From assembly GCA_014360395.1 (NCBI GenBank), contig JACIXM010000135.1, forward strand, positions 1 to 5,504: 5,504 nucleotides of DNA. Direction: 5' to 3'. The notes beneath the pieces are model-generated. The model saw only the letters and a list, made by a program, of their open reading frames with translations. It searched no databases and was not told the origin of the DNA. Shown in pieces: positions 1-4,609 of the stretch; within the stretch, counting starts at the first letter, position 1; each line of letters starts with the position of its first letter. Position numbers and translations under genes: made by a program. This DNA comes from Actinotalea sp. (lineage in GTDB: Bacteria > Actinomycetota > Actinomycetes > Actinomycetales > Cellulomonadaceae).

Positions 1-422
1 CCGGCGAGCGCGCCGCCGCGGCAGCGCGCGCCGCGCTGCCGACCGCCGAGGCGAAGGAGGCGGCGTGGGCCGCGGCCGTCGAGCGCGGCGACCTGGCGAA
101 CGCGCTGCAGACGTCCACGATCGCCGGCTTCGGCCGCGTCCACGACCGCTCGCTCCTCGTGCCCTTCGTCGACCGCTACTTCGCGGCGATCGAGGACGTC
201 TGGACGAGCCGGACCAACGAGATCGCCCAGAACGTCGTCGTCGGGCTGTACCCGTCGCTGCTGGCGGGGCTGACGGACACCGGGGTGGACGTGCTCGAGC
301 GGACCGACAGCTGGCTGGAGCAGGCCGGCGACCGGCACCCGGCGCTGCGCCGTCTGGTCGTCGAGTCGCGCGACGGCGTCCGCCGCGCCCTCGCGGCCCA
401 GGAGCGCGACCGGTCCTGCTGA
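1..422 (+). CDS. pepN: Aminopeptidase N, C-terminal fragment (5' end outside window)
   Basis: This is the last 139 residues of a gene that begins left of the window; the reading frame starts at base 3 and the TGA stop is at 420-422. The fragment matches the all-helical C-terminal (ERAP1-like) domain of M1-family zinc aminopeptidases. It shows the LPTAEAKEAAW segment, then a DLANALQTSTIAGF helix, a FVDRYFAAIEDVW stretch and a closing basic helix ending in RDRSC. The family removes N-terminal residues from peptides in the cytoplasm; the catalytic GAMEN and HExxH motifs would lie upstream and cannot be checked here. The C-terminal position of the domain and the arginine-rich end fit a natural terminus, with no sign of truncation. 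The next gene, malQ, converges on it with 33 bases between the stops, so both must terminate in or beyond that gap; I saw only weak hairpins there. The family call is firm. Nothing can be said about operon partners upstream. Confidence 0.88.
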   Translation, partial: GERAAAAARAALPTAEAKEAAWAAAVERGDLANALQTSTIAGFGRVHDRSLLVPFVDRYFAAIEDVWTSRTNEIAQNVVVGLYPSLLAGLTDTGVDVLERTDSWLEQAGDRHPALRRLVVESRDGVRRALAAQERDRSC

Positions 423-455
423 CCGGCCGGGCCGGGACACGACGAGCGTCCTGCG

Positions 456-2591
456 TCAGCCGATCGCGTCGTTGACCGCCCGGACCAACGAGCGCAGGCG
501 CGGGCTGTCGAAGAGGTCGTCGACCGTCACCAGACGCTGGGCGGAGTCGGCCAGCGGCACCTTCCAGTTGGGGTACTCGGTGTCCGTGCCGGGCTGGTTC
601 TGCGCGCGCCGCTCCCCCACGGCGTCGGCGAGCGAGACACCGACCAGCACCGACGGCGAGGCGAGGACGAGTCGGTGCATCGCCTCGACGAGCTCACGCT
701 CGGACGGGTCCGGACCCACGAGACCCCGCTCCGCCAGCACGTCCACCATCTGCTGCCGCTCCTGGGCGGCGGCGCGCCGGACGACGTCGACCGGCTCCGT
801 GAGGAGGCCGAGGCGGTCGCGCAGGTCCACGTGCTCGCCGGCCAGGTACCCCGCCGTCGGCGGCAGGTCGTGCGTGGTGACCGTGGCCAGCGCCAGGCGC
901 CGGTAGTGCTCCGGCGGCATGAGCCGGTCGCCCTCGTACTCGAACCAGAGCACCGACGTGCCGAGGATCCCGCGCTCGGTGAGGTACGTGCGGACCCACG
1001 GCTCGAACACACCGAGGTCCTCGCCGATGACGACGGCGCCCGCCCGCTGGGCCTCCAGGCAGAGGATGCCGATGAGCGCATCGTGGTCGTACCGGACGTA
1101 CGCACCGGCCTGGGCGCCGGCGCCGGCCGGGATCCACCACAGCCGGAACAGGCCCAGGACGTGGTCGATCCGGATCGCGCCCGCGTGCCGCAGGATCGTC
1201 CGCAGCATGTCGCGGTACGGGCGGTACGCGGCGCGCGCGAGGGCGTCCGGGCGCCACGGCGGCTGGGACCAGTCCTGGCCCTGCTGGTTGTACATGTCCG
1301 GCGGCGCGCCGACGGACACGCCCTGCGCGAGGACGTCCCGCATGGCCCAGGAGTCGGCGCCCTCGGGGTGCACGCCGACAGCGAGGTCGTGCATGATCCC
1401 GATCCGCATGCCGCCCTCCAGGGCGGCCCGCTGGGCGGCGGCGAGCTGCTCGTCGGCGACCCACTGCAGCCAGCAGTGGAAGTCGATCCGGTCCGCGAGC
1501 CGCTCCCGCAGCTCCTTGACCAGGTCCGAGGTGCGGTCCGAGGCCTCGGCCGGCCAGGGCCGGCCCTCGAAGTGCTCGGCGAGCGCGCACCAGGTGGCGA
1601 AGTCCTCCAGGCCCGGGCCCTCGAGCTCCCGGTAGGCCTCGAACGCGGCCTGGCGGGCGGCGGACCGTGGCGCCGCGAAGACGACCTCCAGGGCGACCTT
1701 CTTCGCGCCCCAGGCCGCGTCGCGGTCGATCGGCCCCTCGTCCTCGCTGAGCGGGCGGGCGACCTCCGCCTGCCACTCGACCAGCGACCGCTCGGCGACC
1801 GGCAGGTAGGCGGTCTCGGGGATGTCCTCGACCCTCAGGTAGATCGGGTTGACGAAGCGACGGGTGACGGGCAGGTACGGCGACGGCGTCATGTGCGCGC
1901 CGGGCTCGGCCGCGTGCAGGGGGTTGATGAGGAGGAAGTCCGCCGAGCACCGGCGGCCGGCGAACCAGGACATCTCGCGCAGGTCGGCGAGGTCCCCGAC
2001 CCCCCAGGAGCGCTCCGAGCGCACCGAGTACAGCTGCGCCATGAAGCCCCACCCGCGGCGCTCCTGCAGCCCGCGCCCCAGCTCGAGCCGGTCGGGCACG
2101 ACGACGAGGGTCGAGCGGCCCCCGCCGTCCGGCGACTGGGCCACGAGCTCGTGCCAGCCGAGCGGCAGGTCGGCGGGGACGACGAAGGTCGCGCGTCCTA
2201 CGGACCGCCCGTCGACCGCACGCGGGGCGACGTAGACGTCGGCCTGCTCCAGATCCCGGCGGCCGGCACCGTTCTCGAGCACGACATGCACGCTGACCGG
2301 CTGGCCGTCGGTGACGTGCGCCGGCACCTGGACGGTGCTGCCGGCCCGGACGACGACGACCGGCGGCAGGGGCCGGCGCCAGGTGTCGTCCTCGGCGTGC
2401 TCGAGGGCGACGTCGACCCGCTCGGGGGTCGACGCGTCCACGCCGAGCGCGGCGAGGACGGCGACCGTGGTCTCCTGCGAGACGAACCGGTGCTGCCCGT
2501 CGAAGCCCCAGAAGTCGGGGACCACCCCGTGACGGGCCGCGAGCTCGAGGAGGGGCGGCGGCAGGGGCGAGGCGTCGTGGTTCTCGGGCAC
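456..2591 (-). CDS. malQ: 4-alpha-glucanotransferase (amylomaltase, GH77)
   Basis: Cytoplasmic disproportionating enzyme that transfers alpha-1,4-glucan segments between maltodextrins, releasing glucose; it serves maltose and glycogen breakdown. The 711-residue product has an N-terminal beta-rich domain (about 1-165), as in the long MalQ of enterobacteria and mycobacteria, followed by the GH77 barrel. Visible landmarks are SWGVGDLADL (195-204), the nucleophile region RIDH (Asp476), the acid/base region IGEDLG (Glu524), the TTHDLP motif (Asp575, the third acidic residue) and the C-terminal NQPGTDTEYPNWK (665-677). All three catalytic acids are present. The frame stays open upstream to an ATG at 2750, but those 53 extra residues are Gly/Pro/Arg-rich and look unlike protein. 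The GTG at 2591 starts VPENHDASPLPPPLLEL, the expected MalQ N-terminus, and is preceded by CAGGAT. The length is close to actinobacterial MalQ. The gene is monocistronic as far as the window shows, divergent from the mechanosensitive channel gene and convergent with pepN. The family call is very secure; the start is likely but not proven. Confidence 0.96.
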   Translation of the reverse strand: MPENHDASPLPPPLLELAARHGVVPDFWGFDGQHRFVSQETTVAVLAALGVDASTPERVDVALEHAEDDTWRRPLPPVVVVRAGSTVQVPAHVTDGQPVSVHVVLENGAGRRDLEQADVYVAPRAVDGRSVGRATFVVPADLPLGWHELVAQSPDGGGRSTLVVVPDRLELGRGLQERRGWGFMAQLYSVRSERSWGVGDLADLREMSWFAGRRCSADFLLINPLHAAEPGAHMTPSPYLPVTRRFVNPIYLRVEDIPETAYLPVAERSLVEWQAEVARPLSEDEGPIDRDAAWGAKKVALEVVFAAPRSAARQAAFEAYRELEGPGLEDFATWCALAEHFEGRPWPAEASDRTSDLVKELRERLADRIDFHCWLQWVADEQLAAAQRAALEGGMRIGIMHDLAVGVHPEGADSWAMRDVLAQGVSVGAPPDMYNQQGQDWSQPPWRPDALARAAYRPYRDMLRTILRHAGAIRIDHVLGLFRLWWIPAGAGAQAGAYVRYDHDALIGILCLEAQRAGAVVIGEDLGVFEPWVRTYLTERGILGTSVLWFEYEGDRLMPPEHYRRLALATVTTHDLPPTAGYLAGEHVDLRDRLGLLTEPVDVVRRAAAQERQQMVDVLAERGLVGPDPSERELVEAMHRLVLASPSVLVGVSLADAVGERRAQNQPGTDTEYPNWKVPLADSAQRLVTVDDLFDSPRLRSLVRAVNDAIG

Positions 2592-2603
2592 GCGTCGATC
2601 CTG
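2592..2603 (-). promoter_or_regulatory. malQ start signal: weak Shine-Dalgarno or leaderless -10
   Basis: Read on the minus strand, CAGGAT (2603-2598) lies six bases before the GTG start. AGGA could serve as a Shine-Dalgarno core. Equally, CAGGAT is one base from the TAnnnT -10 hexamer, and the six-base gap to the start codon is the geometry of leaderless actinobacterial genes. The sequence alone cannot separate the two readings. Both support the GTG at 2591 over the upstream ATG at 2750. Confidence 0.4.
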
Positions 2604-2761
2604 CCAGAGCGTGGGGCCCCCAGCCGTCCGGTCGCGCCGCGCGCCGTCCGGGTGGCCGCCGCCAAGCAGCCGTTCGGGGCTGGCTCGCCCCGGCGCGGGC
2701 CTTCCGGTCCGGCCGGGGCCCGGCACGGCGGGACGTGTGGCGCCGCCCACCCCGCGTGTGA

Positions 2762-2779
2762 GGATCCCGTGCGGGATCC
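2762..2779. repeat. Perfect 18-bp palindrome in malQ/channel divergent spacer
   Basis: GGATCCCG, a TG spacer, then CGGGATCC form 8-base arms with perfect complementarity. As DNA this is a plausible dimer-binding operator. As RNA it would be a 7-bp stem with a GTGC tetraloop. It sits about 44 bases before the putative -10 of the channel gene and about 170 bases upstream of the malQ start. No T-run follows on either strand, and no gene ends nearby, so a terminator is unlikely. A regulator of one or both divergent genes is the natural inference, but I recognise no named operator. Confidence 0.55.
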
Positions 2780-2822
2780 CCGGCCGGAGCGCTCAGCGCG
2801 GCCCCGGACCCGGGCCGCTCGT

Positions 2823-2834
2823 TAGCCTGGCGTC
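2823..2834 (+). promoter_or_regulatory. Leaderless-type -10 for the MscS-family gene
   Basis: TAGCCT (2823-2828) fits the actinobacterial TAnnnT -10 consensus. It is followed by exactly six bases and then GTG at 2835, which would place the transcription start at or next to the start codon. No Shine-Dalgarno-like purine run precedes the GTG, as expected for a leaderless mRNA. I could not see a clear -35. Confidence 0.6.
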
Positions 2835-3809
2835 GTGCGACCGATCTTCGCCGAAACCAGTCCGCCGATGCCCGATCCCGAAGAGGCCGTCCGGTGGGTC
2901 ATGGGCTGGCCCCTCCAGAGCCTCATCGCCATCCTCGTCGGCCTGGTGCTGCTCGCCGTCGTCCGGTGGGTCATCGCCCGCGCGGTGCGCTCCGTCATCG
3001 ACGGCGGCGTGAAGATGCGGACCCACACCCGCCGACTGCTCATGAAGACCCGGGTGCCCGTCGCCGGCGAGGACTCCGACCCGCTGGCCGTCGCCCGACG
3101 GGTGCAGCGCGCCGAGACGATGGGCTCGGTGCTGCGCTCCGTCGCCGGCATCGTCGTGACGGTCCTGGTCGTGACCGCGCTGGCGAACATCAACGAGTGG
3201 GACCTCGGGCCCGTCCTGGCCTCGGCCGGCGTCGTCGGCGTCGCCCTGGGCTTCGGCGCCCAGACCCTCGTCAAGGACTTCCTCGCGGGCATCTTCATGC
3301 TGGTCGAGGACCAGTACGGCGTCGGGGACGTCGTCGACGTGGGCGAGGCCAGCGGCGTCGTGGAGGCCGTCGGCCTGCGGATCACGCAGATCCGCGACCT
3401 GTCGGGCACCCTCTGGTATGTCCGCAACGGCGAGATCCTGCGCGTCGGCAACATGACGCAGGGCTGGTCCAAGGCGCGCGTGGAGGTCATGGTGCCGCCG
3501 GACACGGACGTGGCCCGGGCGACCGCCCTCGTCCTCCAGGCCGCCACCGAGGTCGCCGCGGCGCACGAGAAGGAGGTCCTCGGCGAGCCCGAGGTCACGG
3601 CCTACGAGGCCCTCAGCGCCGAGTCGGTGACCCTCCGGATGCTCCTCAAGGTCGCCCCCGCCAAGCAGTGGGCGATCCAGCGTGAGGTCCGCGCCCGCGT
3701 GCGGGAGCTCTTCGTCGCGGAGGGCGTCGGTCTGGCGCTGCCCCGGCAGGTCATGGTCGAGCGCGGGCAGCCGGGCACGGCGCCGAAGGAACGCCCGAGC
3801 GCCGGGTGA
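2835..3809 (+). CDS. MscS-family small-conductance mechanosensitive channel
   Basis: Inner-membrane channel of the MscS family, which opens under membrane tension to release solutes after hypo-osmotic shock. The 324-residue product has three predicted membrane helices: about 26-50 (PLQSLIAILVGLVLLAVV), 99-119 (SVLRSVAGIVVTVLVVTAL) and the pore-lining TM3 region 125-155, with the glycine/alanine-rich GVVGVALGFGAQTLVKDFLAG. TM3 is followed by the beta domain (GVGDVVDVG, 162-170), the WYVRNGEILRVGNMTQGW stretch (194-211) and a cytoplasmic alpha/beta domain to about residue 310. A basic linker (52-98) joins TM1 and TM2. The length is near that of E. coli MscS (286) with a slightly longer tail, so this is the minimal architecture, not the large MscK type. 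The GTG at 2835 is chosen because a -10-like hexamer lies six bases upstream; an ATG at 2868 also precedes TM1 but has no ribosome site. The gene is divergent from malQ and convergent with the EIIB gene, so it is probably transcribed alone. The family is clear; the precise subfamily is not assigned. Confidence 0.93.
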   Translation: MRPIFAETSPPMPDPEEAVRWVMGWPLQSLIAILVGLVLLAVVRWVIARAVRSVIDGGVKMRTHTRRLLMKTRVPVAGEDSDPLAVARRVQRAETMGSVLRSVAGIVVTVLVVTALANINEWDLGPVLASAGVVGVALGFGAQTLVKDFLAGIFMLVEDQYGVGDVVDVGEASGVVEAVGLRITQIRDLSGTLWYVRNGEILRVGNMTQGWSKARVEVMVPPDTDVARATALVLQAATEVAAAHEKEVLGEPEVTAYEALSAESVTLRMLLKVAPAKQWAIQREVRARVRELFVAEGVGLALPRQVMVERGQPGTAPKERPSAG

Positions 3810-3814
3810 CCCGG
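3802..3814. terminator. Short stop-codon hairpin between convergent genes (tentative)
   Basis: CCGGG, TGA, CCCGG forms a 5-bp GC stem whose 3-base loop is the channel gene's own stop codon. It lies at the junction of two converging genes only 14 bases apart. There is no T-tract on either strand and the stem is short, so intrinsic termination is uncertain. Random hairpins of this size are frequent at this GC content. Confidence 0.25.
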
Positions 3815-3823
3815 GGCGGCGGC

Positions 3824-4054
3824 TCAGCGCAGGCTGTCGATGTCTGCCGCGAGGGTGTCGGCCTCGGGGCCGACGACGACCTGCACGATCCGGCCGGACC
3901 GGACGACGCCGAAGGCGCCGGACTCCCGCAGCGCGGGCTCGTCGACGAGCGCGGGGTCCTTGAGCTCGACCCGCAGGCGGGTGATGCACGGCTCGAGGTC
4001 GACGACGTTGTCGTCGCCACCGAGCGCCGCGAGGATCTGCTCGGCCTTGGTCAT
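3824..4054 (-). CDS. Stand-alone PTS EIIB domain, glucose/N-acetylglucosamine type
   Basis: A 76-residue single-domain protein of the glucose-family phosphotransferase system. EIIB accepts phosphate from EIIA on a cysteine and passes it to the sugar during uptake through membrane EIIC. The signature is EPCITRLRV at residues 21-29, with Cys23 as the expected phosphorylation site, followed by GAFGVVRSGRIVQVVVGPEAD (46-66), the usual EIIB core. The length equals one EIIB domain, so it is complete rather than a broken EIICB fusion. The ATG at 4054 is chosen because GGGAGG (4063-4068) lies eight bases upstream on the minus strand; the frame continues further but runs antisense through the globin gene and has no protein character. 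No EIIC, EIIA, HPr or EI gene lies beside it: its 3' neighbour converges and its 5' neighbour diverges, so it is transcribed alone and must work with partners encoded elsewhere. Substrate (glucose, GlcNAc or maltose-type) cannot be decided from EIIB alone. Confidence 0.93.
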   Translation of the reverse strand: MTKAEQILAALGGDDNVVDLEPCITRLRVELKDPALVDEPALRESGAFGVVRSGRIVQVVVGPEADTLAADIDSLR

Positions 4055-4087
4055 CGAGGTCGCCTCCCGTCGTGCGCGTCCCGTTCG

Positions 4088-4117
4088 GTGGTCACCCGCC
4101 CGCGACCACAGTAGTCC
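4088..4117. promoter_or_regulatory. Divergent promoter region with dyad, EIIB gene / glbO
   Basis: The 84-base spacer contains GTGGTC (4088-4093) and GACCAC (4104-4109), perfect inverted repeats 10 bases apart. On the minus strand TACTGT (4113-4108) fits a -10 for the EIIB gene, giving a leader of roughly 45-50 bases. On the plus strand TAGTCC (4112-4117) is a weaker -10 for glbO; TGGTCA (4089-4094), 17 bases upstream, could be its -35. The two hexamers would overlap back to back, with the dyad covering the plus-strand -35 and abutting the minus-strand -10. Assignments rest on consensus matching by eye only. Confidence 0.35.
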
Positions 4118-4124
4118 TGCGTGA

Positions 4125-4130
4125 GGGAGG
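4125..4130 (+). promoter_or_regulatory. glbO ribosome binding site deciding the start
   Basis: GGGAGG sits eight bases before the GTG at 4139. The same motif and spacing precede the EIIB start on the other strand. The frame also has a GTG at 4121, but that codon lies upstream of this site and has no ribosome site of its own. The ATG at 4131 is in another frame that does not encode a globin. Confidence 0.7.
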
Positions 4131-4138
4131 ATGGGGCC

Positions 4139-4609
4139 GTGCCCGACCGTGAACCGCTCCCCCTGCACGCCACCCCGCCGGCCGTCACCCGACCGGCGGC
4201 CCCGACCGGGCGCACCTCGTCGGCCGACAGCTTCCACGCGCTGGTCGGGGGCGAGCCGACCTTCCGGCGCCTGGTCGGGCGGTTCTACGAGCTCGTGGCG
4301 ACCGACGACCTCCTGCGGCCGATGTACCCCGAGGAGGACCTCGGCCCGGCGGAGGACCGGCTGAGGACGTTCCTGGAGCAGTACTGGGGCGGCCCGACCA
4401 CCTACTCCGACCAGCGCGGGCACCCCCGGCTGCGGATGCGCCACGCGCCCTACCCCGTCAGCCCCGGCGCCCGGGACCGCTGGTTGCAGCACATGCGGAC
4501 TGCCCTGGACGAGCTGCACCTCGCTCCCCTGCCGCACGCCACCCTGTGGGACTACCTGGAGCGCGCGGCCCACGCCATGGTCAACACCTTCGACGAGGGA
4601 GCCCGATGA
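4139..4609 (+). CDS. glbO: Group II truncated haemoglobin (trHbO)
   Basis: Small haem protein of the 2-over-2 globin fold, group II. Known members bind oxygen tightly and are linked to oxygen or nitric oxide/peroxide chemistry. From the GTG at 4139 the product is 156 residues. The globin domain begins at SFHALVGGEPTF (about residue 31). Group II landmarks are all visible: Tyr50 (B10, in RFYELV), Tyr63 (CD1, in PMYPEEDL), the near-invariant block FLEQYWGGPTTYSDQRGHPRLRMRHAPY, proximal His102 (F8, in MRHAP) and Trp115 (G8, in DRWLQHM). This block is almost identical to mycobacterial GlbO, so function should be retained. Unlike the roughly 128-residue mycobacterial protein, this one carries about 30 extra N-terminal residues rich in Pro, Ala and Thr. 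No alternative ATG or GTG start exists between 4139 and the globin domain, so the extension appears genuine. The stop overlaps the tesB start (ATGA), implying a translationally coupled two-gene operon. The EIIB gene diverges upstream. Confidence 0.95.
   Translation: MPDREPLPLHATPPAVTRPAAPTGRTSSADSFHALVGGEPTFRRLVGRFYELVATDDLLRPMYPEEDLGPAEDRLRTFLEQYWGGPTTYSDQRGHPRLRMRHAPYPVSPGARDRWLQHMRTALDELHLAPLPHATLWDYLERAAHAMVNTFDEGAR

Noticed and set aside
423..455. Candidate terminator between pepN and malQ
   Set aside because: The best stems are about 4-5 bp with no T-run; too weak to annotate.
65..475. Plus-strand frame overlapping the pepN end
   Set aside because: It is an Arg/Pro-rich off-frame translation of the pepN 3' end that runs into malQ; the in-frame pepN homology is convincing.
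694..2052. Second minus-strand open frame (452 codons) inside malQ
   Set aside because: It is an alternative frame of the real gene with a heavily Arg/Pro/Ala-biased product and no recognisable domain.
2667..2692. Two overlapping hairpins (CAGCC/GGCTG and CGGGGC/GCCCCG) upstream of malQ, resembling an attenuator
   Set aside because: The stems are only 5-6 bp in very GC-rich DNA, there is no T-tract or leader peptide, and the likely malQ start signal lies downstream of them, so they may not be transcribed.
675..2825. Long plus-strand open frame (716 codons) opposite malQ
   Set aside because: It is antisense to an unmistakable GH77 enzyme. Its predicted product is Arg/Gly/Pro/Val/Asp-rich with no family signature; long antisense frames are expected at this GC content.
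2793..3989. Minus-strand open frame (398 codons) opposite the channel gene
   Set aside because: Its product is His/Asp/Gly-rich and featureless; the plus strand encodes a clear MscS-family protein.
4055..4573. N-terminal extension of the EIIB frame to an ATG at 4573
   Set aside because: It would run antisense through most of glbO and its promoter. The EIIB domain starts exactly at the ATG at 4054, which has a strong ribosome site.
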